Assembly (NCBI GenBank): GCA_905182985.1
Contig: CAJJDN010000050.1
Coordinates: forward strand, 62,001-126,000
From: Paramecium sonneborni
Lineage: Eukaryota > Ciliophora > Oligohymenophorea > Peniculida > Parameciidae
DNA length: 64,000 nucleotides
Direction of reading: 5' to 3'
Shown here piece by piece: positions 1 through 12,999 of the stretch (its first letter is position 1; each line of letters starts with the position of its first letter). The notes beneath the pieces were generated by a model. The model ran no database searches, had not been told where the DNA came from, and worked only from the letters and a program-made list of their open reading frames with translations. The position numbers were made by a program, and so were the translations under genes.

Positions 1-3000
1 TATAGTCATCCAAATTATAAACAAAATAGTATTAAAAATAATCATTATAAACATTTTTTTTCATTACTGGAACATATAAAATTAAACCAGAAATTAGAAT
101 TTTTGTTTTATTACTTAAAATAGTACCATAATGTGGTAATCTTCTCCAAAAATTAATTTAATTTATATTTCTTATTATGTATTACAATATAATCGGAGTA
201 AAGTTTCCATTGTAATTTTACTAACACCAAACAATTAAATATTGTTATGCTAATTTTGATTGAAAATATTTTGTAATTTCAAACCCTAAAAAATCGTTAT
301 TCTAACATTCTTCTATATCAACAACAATATTTGTTAAAGTAGATGTAAAGTTATACAATTTAACATCCCTTGTTGAATTTATGGGTCCAGGAGTATAAAC
401 AATAATTTTTGAATTCTAAAACAATATAAATAAGGTTTATTAATTAATATATGTGTATCTAAATGATACTATCATATTTTCAGTCTCTAAAACATTATAA
501 AGTATTGCTTCAAATTATTTAAATTCTGAAAAGAAATCATTTAACTAAAATTTTAATTATAATTTACAAAAATCTCTAAAAAATAGAAATACAATTAAGT
601 TAAGCTTGAATCAAACAGAATTGTAAAATAGAACGCTATTCTATCATTTTTTATTGGTCCTTAAAGAATATAAATTTACACAATTGAGTCATTGTTGTTA
701 TTAGTATTCTTAATATTTTGACATTTTGTATAATCTTAAAATGATTTCATTCTTGAACAGACAACTATACTATGATTATCTTTTAAATAAATACTTACAT
801 TGAATCTTAATATTACACAGCTATGTCATAATATTCAAATTATTTGAAATAATCTACTTGAGTAAGAAATTTGCTTAAATCTCTGTAGTTCACTTCAGTA
901 CATTCCTAAATTTCAATATTTATTGGAAACTGCTTTTCAAAATTAGGCTAAAAAAATAGATAGGAGTATAATTATTACATATTCTTTTGCATTTATGATA
1001 CAAGTTTTATTAAAAATTATGGCTTAGTTAGAATGTGAGCTATTCTAAGATATATTATTAGACTAATAGGTAAGCAGAATCTCAACAATTCCAAAAATAT
1101 TTGAAGTGATGAGGATGTTTTTATTCACAGCACTCAACACATTAAATACTTATTGTATTTTGTTTTAATTATTTAAATTGATGAATTGATTTTACTTTAT
1201 AATAGCTTTGTGATTTTAGTAATAAGGATAAAACCTGCTAATATTGTAATTAGGAACATAATTAAAGTTTAAAAAGGGTCCCATAATCTACAGAAAGTAT
1301 ATAAAAGAAAATACCCCTTCAAATAAATCTATTGAATTTATAATTGCTTGAAATACAAATAAATCTTTGCTAATTGGACATTAAGCTAAATTTTATTATT
1401 CTTTCTCATTAAGTTTATGTCTTTGGGCAATCAATTGAAAGCTACTATCTTCTAATTTGATAAAACATAAAATTATGTATCTTGAGAAAGTTAATTTATT
1501 GTAATTTTAAGTATTATTGAATTAATCATATGCAAAATATCCACCTGAGATATTGAAAGAGATCTAAATGATAATAAAAATGATTACAATAATAGGTGCA
1601 ATTTGTTGATTGTAAGATTAGGATATATTTTGCTAACCCAACTAATAAGATACATTCATCTATCTAAATATATAAAGATAATAATTTTACTTCTGAAATA
1701 ATGTAATAACGTTGAGTTACTAAGTTAAGAAATTATATAATAAAAGGAAATTTCCAAAGTCTAAAAAATTTAAACTCTAAAAAAAACTCTGAAATTAATT
1801 GAAAGTGTTGGATTGATAATAAACAGTATTATATTCAGCGTTCAAGTAGAAAATTTTCAATATATTTTTAGTATCTTCAGATGGCTATATCGAACAGTAA
1901 ATGTTGGGTTTTGAAAAGAAAGGAGACATTTATTGAGCCTAAGGAGAATTAGTCATAATAACAGCTAAATATTGACAAGTGATTGACACATCAACCAATA
2001 AATAACCTGGCTCAAAAATCTATTTATAACTTAAAGTAAAATAGTTTTCAGATTCATATGATCTTTCCAAATAAATAACTAAAAGTGCAATATTAGTGCC
2101 AGTCACTAAAACTAATTCATCATTCATATTTTACACTATCCTAATTTAATTAGGCTGATAGACTATAAAATATCAATTTAAATACGCTCAATTATTGTAC
2201 TGTTGCAATTTATGTTATAATTAGATTCAAACATTTCTTAAATGTTACATTTACAGATTGAAGGAGATGATTAAAATAAAAAACCAACATTCCAAGTAGT
2301 ATTATCATATCCATTAATCATTGAGTTTACAAATATCTATTCAATCATAGAATCATTTTCCATCTTGCAAGAGTTTAAATCTGTTATATTTGATTTATAG
2401 GCCTTCAATTCCCATGTTTAATTTTTTTTAACTTCCTTTGAATGATAAATTATTAAAAATTCATTAGTCTTGGATAATTAATTAAAAAGACTTGGACAAT
2501 ACTAAATCAATTCAAATTTTATTTCATTAATTGCATCAAGGATATTTACATTAATAGTTTTTCTAAATTCACATCTTTAAATGAAATTCTCATTTTCTTC
2601 ATCTTTATAAGTATAATAATAATAAGTGTTAAAAGTAAAATTTACTATAATCAACGATTATTCATCAAATACTAAATCAAATATAAGAAAGGTAGCATTA
2701 TTATTAACATCGCAATCCAATCCAAATTGATTATCTTTTCTTATTTAAAATATGGAATAACAAGAAATATTTAAAAAAGTTTCATCTAAATCTTATAAAT
2801 CTTTATGCACTCCATTTTAGACTTAAACTATATCATTATCACTTTAATTATAAAATAAAAGATCTAATGCTGTTAAACTAAGATAGAAACGAACAGGTTA
2901 ATATAAAGGACTCCATTCATCAATTGGACAAAATGATGACCTAAGATGCAACAATGTCTTACGCTAAAGTTTCATATGTATTCTCTATGAAAGGAGTCAT

Positions 3001-3246
3001 TTAAAAGGTCAAATTTTAGTTTGTAGAATTTAAATTACTAAAGCTAGTGTTTTCTAATACATCTTCTGGGTCAAATAAATCTATTGTATATGATTCATAA
3101 AAAGGAGCTATTACGAAAACTGGCGAATTTTAATCAAAACTAGCATTCATTCAAAAGCATTACAAATCAGTCAATACAACTTTGCTCTCATTTCTATTCA
3201 CACCTTAAGTGCCTATTATAAAATTTAAGAAAATTAGAATAAACAT
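1..3246 (-). CDS. Large secretory N-glycosylation-rich protein (5' part of gene, cut by window edge)
   Basis: I do not recognise this family. The start ATG (3246-3244) opens a signal peptide, MFILIFLNFIIGTQG. About 1040 codons follow, open to position 1, so the 3' end lies outside the window. The protein is rich in Asn-X-Ser/Thr sites and scattered cysteines, which suggests a lumenal or extracellular protein; no transmembrane segment is clear in the visible part. The frame is restored by introns at 3140-3163 (24 nt), 2941-2962 (22), 2112-2134 (23), 948-978 (31), 770-798 (29) and 545-567 (23). A further in-frame 24-nt intron is probable near 1560-1590. The consistency of six independent splices makes the gene model strong. 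The function is unknown; a surface or secreted ciliate protein is an inference. Confidence 0.8.
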
Positions 3247-3468
3247 AATATATAATTTAATAATTCTTAACTTTAATTCATATTTTAATTAACGATTTTT
3301 CTATAAAGTCTAACATTTAACATCAATTATATTTCAAATCTATATTTTTATTAACGTAAGCACTCATATATATTTATTAAATTATATTTATTTAAATATT
3401 AACAAATGTTAAATTGAAATCTTTACATTTGTGTAGAATGAGATGATTTAAAGTTTTATATAATATTA

Positions 3469-4460
3469 TGAATATAAATTAAAATAAAATAACTTAAAAA
3501 AATTAAAAATCTGGTTCTATCATCTCTTCTAATTTATTAGATATTAAATATATTTGTTCAAGAATTATTAGACTGTCATTTCCAAGTGATTTAAATCCAG
3601 ATAATAATAATTAAATAGATGATGAATGCTTAGCAAATTTTTATCTAAAGATTACATAATATTCTCAGAAATGACAAAATAACAATAATCAGTTTTATAA
3701 TTTGAGTAAGATCTAATGAAATCACTCTAAATTCAAAGGAAAAATTTACACATTTGTAATTTTGAAGAATTTTATTATTTTAGATGGGAAGAAAAGTCTA
3801 CACCTATTTTAAGATATTTATTTATGTGAAAATAATCTTTAATATTAAGATACAGAAAGCCAGAGATTTAATGTTAATTAATTAGAATTAAATTAGGAAA
3901 TCCATTTTTGGTTATTGGAGACATAATGATTAAATTTAATCAGAATAGTATTATAAATACAATAATGAGGACATTTTGAGATAGAACCTAAGTTTTGAAT
4001 TTCTTTTAAAACTAACTTAAAAATGATAAGTGAAAATAAAATTTCTATATTAAAGCAAATTGATTTTTATAAATGAATACTTGAATCCTTCCAAACTATA
4101 AAAAGATAATAGATTTATTGATGATTTGAAAAAAGAAATATAATTTAAAGAATTTTGTTAATGCATAAAATGAAATATAATTTAATTAAAGGTGTAAAAG
4201 TTGTTCTAAAATGTCCAAACAACTTTGCTCTGATTGGGAATAAACTTAAACGATTATATAAGCACACTGTTGAAGAGTCTTAGATCTTGTGATTTGGAGA
4301 TGCATCATTTGACAATTTCAATGATATTAAATATCAAACATGGAAAATATATTTGATCCATTTTCAATTTAAGGAAGACATGCTAAATCTAATGTTACCA
4401 AAGATATTGATGATGATTTTTAAATAAATATATATAGATATCATTATCAGAGACAATAGT
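3469..4460 (+). pseudogene. Degenerate protein-coding sequence
   Basis: From ATG 3469 one frame reads protein-like for about 65 codons, then continues past in-frame TGA codons with still plausible sequence (for example ILDGKKSLHLFQDIYLCENN around 3780-3830). Further coherent pieces in shifted frames follow (INEYLNPSKL near 4070; KVVLKCPNNFALIGNKLKRL near 4200). No set of 20-35 nt introns that I tried removes all the stops. Because TGA is the only stop in this code, several TGAs in one readable frame indicate decay. The parent family was not recognised. A real gene with an unusual intron set is the alternative. Confidence 0.4.
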
Positions 4461-4536
4461 GTTTATTAATCAAGGGAAAATCATAATTACCCAATAGACA
4501 TCATTTATTAAATAAAAATTATATTTAATAATTAAT

Positions 4537-6060
4537 TCAGATTTCAAACTCTTACTTTAAATTCTAAAAATAATCCTTTAAAACTATGAATTTATTAAAT
4601 TGTTTTTAAATATATTCGTCATCCTTTATTTATTCGCATTACTTTATCTATTGTAGTGTATGAGCATTATTTTATAATTGTAACTTTGTTTTTACTATAA
4701 GATCTGTTGCTTTTGCTTCATTTCTTTGATCATAATCTTCTTATTCTCTTATCTAGAGATTATAAAATTAATTACTAATATTATATTTTCTAAGTATTAA
4801 TTTACACGTTTAAGCTATAAATTTTACTTTATTAGTATTAAAATTGAATTATAAAATTAATTCTCTCTTAGTTTTATATTCCATTAAATAATTTATTATT
4901 TTATTTCATTAAAACCATATTTAAATTAAGAAATTTCCTCTTAATAAACCTAACTTATAGAAAAATTCTCAATTTAAAATTTATCAACTTCTTCTAAAAG
5001 TTAAAATATTTAATCATATAATTTTTTGCTTTTTATTATTTTCTTAGATTTTGAATTTGTGTTTAATAAATATTTTATGGTGAAAATATATTAAAAATAT
5101 GCTAACTTTATGATTAATTATTTCCATCTTTTAATTTATTCAATTTTATGGTCAAATATTTTACTTAATTCTTAACCATCTTTTAATTCTTTTGTTTTAT
5201 ACATTTATTCTTTAAGTTTTTCAATTTTTTCATCAAACAGTTACCCAAAAGATTCTTGAATAGGAGGTTTTTTGAAATTTTTCATACTTTCTAAATCTTC
5301 TTAAAAATAATGAAATCCTTCCTTATTAATAAATTTAAATGATTCTAAATAAATACGAAATGTTTCAAAGATTTTATTCTATTTTTCAATAATATGAATT
5401 TTCTTCTTAACTCTATAATAATAAGGTTCCTAAAATCATAATTCTGCATACTTAGATTCGCATTCTTAAGAATCTGTAGAAACATTCTTTAATTTTAAAA
5501 TAATCATCTACTTTAGTTTATAATAAGTTCGAGTGATTTTCAAAGAATTAATCAATCTTATTAATATTATCTTCTTTTAAATCATTTAATCCAAATTTTA
5601 AGACAGCATCTAAATCTTATCCATATTTTCTAATAGTAAGAACTAAGGTTTTATAATCTTTGGATAATTCTAGATATCCAGATATCATATATTTTTGATC
5701 TATTATTTCTGGATGATTCATTTTGAATTTTCTCATTTTTTCTTCCATTTTAAGAAATGATTATTGCATTGAAGATGTACTAGAAATAGATGAAACAGAT
5801 CTTTTTGTTTTTAATGATATTTGATTTTTCTTAATTTATTATTAATAGGCAATCCGATGATATCCGTTATCTTTAGTTTATAATTTTAAACTTCTTTAAG
5901 AATTCTGACAAGTGCTTAATGTATTTTATCTAATTTTATAAGAATTCAATTAAGTTTAAGAGTAATTTCTATTTGGCATTTTAGATTCTGAATTTATATT
6001 TGGAATATTGAAATCTTAAATAGTTGATCTATTTAAATTTAACAATTCTAATGAATCCAT
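4537..6060 (-). CDS. Coiled-coil protein of unknown function
   Basis: ATG at 6060 (MDSLELLNLNRSTI) starts a frame of about 490 codons ending at TGA 4539-4537. It is read through introns at 5430-5451 (22 nt) and 4753-4775 (23 nt). The first ~110 residues are Ser/Gln/Lys-rich and probably disordered. The middle (for example ECFYRFLRMRIQEPYYYRVK) and the C-terminal half are charged and helical, with coiled-coil character. I recognise no domain. The start lies only 8 bp after the stop of the CFAP100-like gene on the same strand, so a later start, a merged gene or very compact genes should be considered. Its position next to an axonemal gene makes a ciliary role conceivable, but this is not shown. 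Confidence 0.7.
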
Positions 6061-6068
6061 ACATTAAT

Positions 6069-7843
6069 TCATTATTATTATAATTATAATTATTATGATT
6101 ATGAAACATTATCAATTTTCTATGATGGAACATATACAAGTTCATAATATTCTTAAAAGTATTTTTCATCATCATTTTCATCATTATCTTCCACTACTTC
6201 TTCTACTACAACTTTTTCAGCTGGATAATTTCTTCTCATGTCTTTTCTTCCTCTATAAAAATTAGCCATTTATTCTTCCTTTTTTCTTCTTCTTTCAATT
6301 ATTTGTTTTTTCTTTTCTTCATCTTTTTAATTTGTTTATCTTTATTCTCTAAAATGAAATTAAAAATAATTTACTTTTTTTTTAAATTAATCTTCTTTTC
6401 TGCATCTAAATAATCTTATTTTGATTTCATAAGAAATTATAATTTATATTCTGATAGTTCTAATACTATTTTTTCAAGTTACTAATTAGTAATTATATTA
6501 TATTACATTCAAAGTTAATTTAAGCATTTTTGAATCAATTCCTAATTTTTTAATTAAAGGATCTTATTCTTTTTTAGAAACATCTGAATAAATTTCTATA
6601 ATTCTTTTTCCAATTCTATCCATATCAAGATTTTCACCTTCTGCAAATTCTAATTTATTTTAATCAACCTTTTCTTATTTTTATAATTCTTATTGATATT
6701 ATTAATGCATTATATATTGCTTTTCCAATATTTTAAATCTTTATTCATTTTCTTTTTGATGTATTGTCAATATCTACTTTAAATGTTCAGCCTCTCTTTT
6801 TTTTTATTCAATTTCCTCTTCTGCATCCCTTTGATTTTACATATTTCTTAAATTACCCTCCTCAATAGCATCTAATATCTCTATTACAATATCAGCCATT
6901 TTATTTTGTTTATATTCAAATTATAATTATTCTATTTATTCTTTTGATCTAATTTCAGATTATAAAACATTAACTCCTGTTAAAAATAATGCTTTTTTTG
7001 AACTTGGTGTTGTTTATGGTAAAATTATGTCTTTTTCAATCTCTGAAAATTTAGTTCTAAAATGTTACTAAATAATGTATCAATATTACTTTAATTTTCT
7101 CTAAAAATTATCTATATTTATCTAATTTATCATATTCATCTTAAAGTTTACTTTTCTATAATTTAAGTCTATCAATTTATGCTAAAATTCTAGCTACTTC
7201 AACTTTAACTTCTTCTTTTCTTCTTACTTCTTTATCAGCTAAAATTGCAGCTTAATCTGCTTAAGATTTAACTTCACTCATAAATCTTTTTACTAATTCA
7301 CAATCATTTTTAAAATACAATTTTCTTGCTCTCAAAGATTCCTATTCATTTTTAATAAAATCTTCAAGTCGATTAGTTTCCTCTTTTTTTGTTAAAATAT
7401 TTAGATTAGTTAAACAAATTTCTCTTTTCTTTTCAACAAAATCTTAAAGAGTTTCTTTTTTCTCACCTAAAATACTATTTATTTTATAAGCTTTTTATAA
7501 AGAATCTTAATAATTTTTTTCAAGCATTCTTGGATTAAATTGTTTTAAATGACATGTAATAGGATCTGGTTTTACATTAAAACTTTTTGATTTAAAATCC
7601 TAAGAAAATACAAGATCTCTTTCTACTGCCAATTTTTCAGCTTAAGCTAAATTAAATAAATTTACTCTACTCTTCTAATTTTCTCAATAATCCATATCTA
7701 CTAGCTGATTTACCAATATAGAGTTAAGTTAATCTTGTTTATTATTTTTAATCATCCTCCTCTTCAATAGCATTTCTATCATATTCCAAAGAATTGGTAA
7801 ACTTTTTTGGATCTCTTTCAAACTAAAATGGATTATCAATCAT
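6069..7843 (-). CDS. CFAP100: CFAP100/MIA1-like axonemal protein (DUF4200)
   Basis: CFAP100 (CCDC37; MIA1 in Chlamydomonas) belongs to the modifier-of-inner-arms complex on ciliary doublets, which regulates the I1/f inner-arm dynein. The frame starts MIDNPFQFERDPKKF and ends at TGA 6071-6069. It passes through introns 7641-7665 (25 nt), 7068-7089 (22), 6482-6506 (25) and 6349-6374 (26), giving about 555 residues. The DUF4200 block is visible: EKKREICLTNLNILTKKEE, then LEDFIKNEQESL, VKRFMSEVKSQA and a run to KLDKYRQFLEKI, matching the spacing of human CFAP100. A long second coiled coil follows, then a Lys/Arg-rich segment and an acidic tail ending in poly-Gln. The frame is open for about 57 codons upstream of the chosen ATG, so the start could be earlier. 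The family call rests on motif recall; CCDC38 or CFAP73 are relatives. Confidence 0.8.
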
Positions 7844-7998
7844 TAAATATATAAAAGTATATAAATTTATATAATCATATTTTTATTTATTGAAATCTTC
7901 TTCTACATTCATTATCTTTTCTCTTTTACTAATATTAAACTCACAATATTTTAAACATTTCCATATTTCTAATTCAAAATTAAAACTTCTTGTTCTTC

Positions 7999-8699
7999 TC
8001 ACATGTCCATATTTATATTTCTAAATTCAGAATCTAATAAATAACACCATCTTTTTTCTTATTTAAATTTCAGTTCTATTCTTGATAAACTTATACAATT
8101 TATTCCATTATCCAACACCTAAAAAAGTCTACCAAAATTATTAATTTCAAATCTTTTATCTTTTTATAGTTTTACTTTAAAATTTTAACCATCTTTCTCT
8201 TAATTGAATCGATGTTTTTTTAGTTTTTAATTTAACTATATATGATGCCAATTAATGACAAAATTCTATATATTTCTATTTCTTCTTTACTATATTAATC
8301 ACTTTTATATATAGTTAATAATTAAGTAACATAAATTGGTAATAATGACCATTCAATTTCATATCTATCCTTTCTTTAAAAATTAACTATGATTCTTTTT
8401 TTTTATTATTCTTTCCAAATTTAAATAAACTTAATATTTTTCTTTAAAATTAATCTCTTCTTATTATTTTGGAATTTTAGGAAGAATATATTCTAATTTT
8501 TAATCTGTAATTTTTCTTTGTTATTTTCTCTTTAGATAGCAATTATATTTGGTAATCTTAGTATCTATTAAATAATTTGACGCATGTTCTAATTTCATTA
8601 TCATTCTATTAAAGATTTTAATAATCGACTTTTAAATCCTCTTATATTAAATATATGATCATCTACTAGAAATTAATTATCCTACTCTTAAAAATCCAT
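7999..8699 (-). CDS. Small hypothetical protein
   Basis: ATG 8699-8697 (MDFQEQDNQFL) leads to TGA 8001-7999, about 215 codons. Introns 8641-8666 (26 nt) and 8153-8175 (23 nt) join three exons in one consistent frame. The protein is basic and mostly alpha-helical in character (for example KRKQQRKITDQKLEYILPKI). The C-terminal part has aromatic and cysteine residues (KRWCYLLDSEFRNINMDM). There is no signal peptide, membrane segment or recognisable domain. It lies 33 bp downstream of the sphingomyelinase-like gene and 155 bp upstream of the CFAP100-like gene, all on the minus strand. I do not recognise it. Confidence 0.65.
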
Positions 8700-8732
8700 A
8701 ATATAATTTTAATATTTTTCTTATTTTATAAA

Positions 8733-10493
8733 TCATTCTTTCTACTACTTTTTTTTTTTAGTTTTTTTCTTTTTATCATTCTTTTCAGGATTATCAATTC
8801 TTTTTCTCCACCCTGGGGAAATGTATTCAGTCCATGATTTTTTCATAACATAACCTTTACATACTCTATATTCATCCTTAATGGAATTATTTAACAAACA
8901 AAAATATTCTAGAGCCTACAAATATTAAATATTTAATACATCATCAAACGCTAATCCAGTACCTGAATTCTAATTGAAATCGAATTTCTTTAATAATTCA
9001 GGTTCATTAAATAATCTCTCTGTTATTCCATGTAAATCTTCTGGATACATTTTTGTTACTCCATACTCAGTAAGAAAATCAAATACAATATCCCATTTCA
9101 AAATAGCACCTTCTCCAATATAATTATATTTATCTAAATCTAAACGATATTAATAATAATTTAAAGGAATCATAGTTTTTGCATCAACAATAAACTTTCT
9201 AAAACTTGGTAATTTATTATTATATGTTGTTAATGAAGAGCTAATGTAAGCAATATTCATTGGTTTTCCATTTTAACCTTTATATAAATTAAAGAATTCT
9301 CCATGAGCATGTCCATATATTTATGCTCTAACATTATAAGAATATCTTTCAATTAAGGCATTAAATCTTCTAGCCCAAGGAACTAAACATTCTTAAGTAT
9401 AAATATGAGCCATAAAATAAACAGCTTAATCTTTTAATTCAGATTTTTTCAATTCTTATTCAGCCCATTCTAAAAATCCTGATGGATCAGTTGGATCTTT
9501 GAGAAGGTACCAATTGTCAGGATTACAAACTTAAGAATCATAAGCAATAACTTTAAAATTATCAAATTCTAATGCATAAAACCCATTTTCTCTAAAAAAT
9601 TATGCAGTTTCATCTCCAAGCCATTCTTTCCACATTTTAGAAAATTCAACTCTTAAACCACTATCCTTATCAGTCATATAATCATATTGATCAACAGGAA
9701 ACATTTCATGATTACCAACTTAAGGTATTATTGTTACACCCAAATTAGCTTTTTTAAAAATTTCTGTAATTCTTCTAGAATTTTAAAAATTATATTCTCT
9801 TCCTTATTTCCAAACATCATGTGGAGCATTATCTCCAGTCCAAAATAAAAATGTTTTTTTATTTGGATTAATAACATCTGTTTTTAAGAAATTTACAAAT
9901 TATTCAAATGTTCTTTCTGGTAAATCACAATTTCTATCACTTCCCCAATATCCAGCTTTTTTACGATTGTAACTTTTTTCTTCAAGTCCTTCTCTACAAC
10001 ATACTGGTTCATCACAATTTTATGTAGTTCCTTCTTTATATAACAAATCTGTATGAATATCACTAACATGTATAATTTCAATTGTATCAGTTCCATCTAT
10101 TTCTGGCCATCTCGTATTTTATGGTTTATCTTTTAAAATATTAGAAATATAATCTTCAAGTTTTAATTCTTCATAAACTTTTGGACACCATCTAATTAAA
10201 GGACAAATGAAATCTTCATCTAAGTATCTAGTTTGAATTCCTTCAAATATTACAGGTGTCATTTCATGAATTGCACCTTTACATACTGAATGCTTTTCTA
10301 TTTTAGCATAAGCACAGATTCCTTCTGCAACAAGTTCCAAAAACCAAACAATTGACTTATCCCAAAAATTTTCAACCTTTTAGATTGTATGGACAAACTT
10401 ATGACATTATTTACAAAAGAATTTCTCTTAATTTGATAAACTAGAACTAAAGCATACTCCAAAGAGTATCAACAATACTATGTATTTATTCAT
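8733..10493 (-). CDS. Acid sphingomyelinase-like phosphodiesterase (saposin B + metallophosphoesterase)
   Basis: Secreted or lysosomal phosphodiesterase of the acid sphingomyelinase family. The frame is intronless, about 586 codons, from ATG 10493 to TGA 8735-8733. A signal peptide (MNKYIVLLILFGVCFSSS) is followed by a saposin-B-like, cysteine-paired domain (CKQCHKFVH, then C at AEGICAYAK, HSVCKGA, DFICPLIRWC). The calcineurin-like metallophosphoesterase domain has the metal-binding motifs in order: VSDIHTDLLY, WTGDNAPHDVW, VGNHEMFP, MAHIYTQEC and YGHAHGEFF. These carry the Asp/His/Asn ligands expected for two zinc ions. The tail is a Lys-rich run. The domain order saposin then phosphoesterase is that of sphingomyelin phosphodiesterase. 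The true substrate (sphingomyelin or another phosphodiester) cannot be read from the sequence. Confidence 0.93.
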
Positions 10494-10994
10494 TATATTT
10501 ATTTATATAACGTCACAAATATCATATGACATATTATAATCAATAACAAAATAAACAAACCTGAGTTCCTCAATTGATTATCATCATCAGAAGTTTAGTT
10601 AAATAACTCATAATTATATAATCCATAAATCCTCTCTTTTTTATTTATTTAGAATATATTCAATAATGCATGAAAATATAGCCAAAAATTGACAAGAGAT
10701 AAATAGAAGAAATGATTTCATAAAATATTCAAAATTATAAACCATATTTGAAACAATAACCAAAAAATTTACATAATTTTTGAATAATAAATTGACAAAA
10801 TTTATATATATATATATATATGAAAACCATAAATTAAGTAATATAAATTAGGAAGAGGCTTTTAAATTATTATATTCGTAATGGGTTTAAAATGAATTCA
10901 ACATTTTCAAATGAATAAAATTGATATTCAAAATAGTATCATGAATATGATGTAATTATTCATTATTTTTATTTATATAATTACGTCATTTATA
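10494..10994. other. Intergenic stretch, AT-rich
   Basis: No coding frame was found between the start of the sphingomyelinase-like gene and the stop of the ETF alpha copy. It holds a (TA)n run near 10803-10821. From 10603 onward it is repeated at 11941 because of the assembly duplication. Both flanking genes are on the minus strand, so the promoter of the phosphodiesterase gene should lie here. No specific motif was identified. Confidence 0.6.
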
Positions 10995-11661
10995 TCATTA
11001 TTTAATTTCTTTAATTTTCTTTGTTAACTCTGGGACTACTTTAAACAAATCATCAACAATGGTGTAATCAGCAACACTAACAATAGGTGCCTCTGAATCT
11101 ATAATAATAATAGATATATGTATTTGAAATACCTTTATTGATAGCTACAATAACTTTAGAATCTTTCATTCCTGCTAAATGTTAAATAGCCCCTGAAATT
11201 CCTACAGCAATATACAATTCAGGTGCAACAACTTTTCCTGTTTATCCAACTTATTAATCATTAGCAGCATATCCTGCGTCAACAGCAGCCCTAGAAGCAC
11301 CAATTGCTGTGTTACCCAAAACATCTGCTAAATCATCTAATATTTTAAAGTTTTCTTTGCTTCCTAATCCTCTACCTCCAGAAACAATCTACTATGATAA
11401 ATAAGATATACAAATTTAGCGGTAGTCAATTCAGGCTTATCACTTTATACTAATTCATCAGAAACATGTTCAATCAATTATTTAGTATTTTCTACTTTTA
11501 CTTATACAATATTTGATACTTTTTCTCCTACTTATTGAATCTAATAAAATATTATTATTATATACTTCTTCAAAATTAGTAGGTCTAAATGAAATGAATT
11601 TCACTTTATCATTTGATTTTACTTATGCAATTGCATTTCCTGCATAAACAGGTCTTAGAAA
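10603..11661. repeat. Assembly duplicate, copy 1 (1059 bp)
   Basis: Appears identical to 11941-12999 at a constant offset of 1338 bp by spot checks of the ends and shared features. The copy ends exactly at the N run and the second copy starts exactly after it. This is what two unmerged overlapping contig ends would give, so the apparent tandem duplication is probably not in the genome. Confidence 0.85.
10995..11661 (-). pseudogene. Partial ETF alpha copy truncated by the N gap
   Basis: Contains the 3' part (C-terminal FAD-binding domain) of the ETF alpha gene, from TGA 10997-10995 up to the gap at 11662. It matches the complete copy at 12333-12999, introns included. It is almost certainly an assembly artefact and should not be counted as a second gene. 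Confidence 0.85.
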
Positions 11662-11940
11662 NNNNNNNNNNNNNNNNNNNNNNNNNNNNNNNNNNNNNNN
11701 NNNNNNNNNNNNNNNNNNNNNNNNNNNNNNNNNNNNNNNNNNNNNNNNNNNNNNNNNNNNNNNNNNNNNNNNNNNNNNNNNNNNNNNNNNNNNNNNNNNN
11801 NNNNNNNNNNNNNNNNNNNNNNNNNNNNNNNNNNNNNNNNNNNNNNNNNNNNNNNNNNNNNNNNNNNNNNNNNNNNNNNNNNNNNNNNNNNNNNNNNNNN
11901 NNNNNNNNNNNNNNNNNNNNNNNNNNNNNNNNNNNNNNNN
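11662..11940. other. Assembly gap (279 N)
   Basis: A run of undetermined bases between the two copies of the ETF alpha 3' region. ORFs drawn across it are meaningless. Confidence 0.99.
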
Positions 11941-12999
11941 ATAACTCATAATTATATAATCCATAAATCCTCTCTTTTTTATTTATTTAGAATATATTCA
12001 ATAATGCATGAAAATATAGCCAAAAATTGACAAGAGATAAATAGAAGAAATGATTTCATAAAATATTCAAAATTATAAACCATATTTGAAACAATAACCA
12101 AAAAATTTACATAATTTTTGAATAATAAATTGACAAAATTTATATATATATATATATATGAAAACCATAAATTAAGTAATATAAATTAGGAAGAGGCTTT
12201 TAAATTATTATATTCGTAATGGGTTTAAAATGAATTCAACATTTTCAAATGAATAAAATTGATATTCAAAATAGTATCATGAATATGATGTAATTATTCA
12301 TTATTTTTATTTATATAATTACGTCATTTATATCATTATTTAATTTCTTTAATTTTCTTTGTTAACTCTGGGACTACTTTAAACAAATCATCAACAATGG
12401 TGTAATCAGCAACACTAACAATAGGTGCCTCTGAATCTATAATAATAATAGATATATGTATTTGAAATACCTTTATTGATAGCTACAATAACTTTAGAAT
12501 CTTTCATTCCTGCTAAATGTTAAATAGCCCCTGAAATTCCTACAGCAATATACAATTCAGGTGCAACAACTTTTCCTGTTTATCCAACTTATTAATCATT
12601 AGCAGCATATCCTGCGTCAACAGCAGCCCTAGAAGCACCAATTGCTGTGTTACCCAAAACATCTGCTAAATCATCTAATATTTTAAAGTTTTCTTTGCTT
12701 CCTAATCCTCTACCTCCAGAAACAATCTACTATGATAAATAAGATATACAAATTTAGCGGTAGTCAATTCAGGCTTATCACTTTATACTAATTCATCAGA
12801 AACATGTTCAATCAATTATTTAGTATTTTCTACTTTTACTTATACAATATTTGATACTTTTTCTCCTACTTATTGAATCTAATAAAATATTATTATTATA
12901 TACTTCTTCAAAATTAGTAGGTCTAAATGAAATGAATTTCACTTTATCATTTGATTTTACTTATGCAATTGCATTTCCTGCATAAACAGGTCTTAGAAA
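11941..12999. repeat. Assembly duplicate, copy 2 (1059 bp)
   Basis: Second copy of 10603-11661. This one continues without a break into the rest of the ETF alpha gene, so it is the copy to keep. Positions 11941-12332 are noncoding and include the same TA run. Confidence 0.85.

Noticed and set aside
10801..10822. TA microsatellite as a telomere or IES boundary
   Set aside because: A simple (TA)n run; no CCCCAA/CCCAAA telomere repeat and no IES end consensus were seen.
11613..11964. ORFs spanning the N gap on both strands
   Set aside because: They consist almost entirely of undetermined residues.
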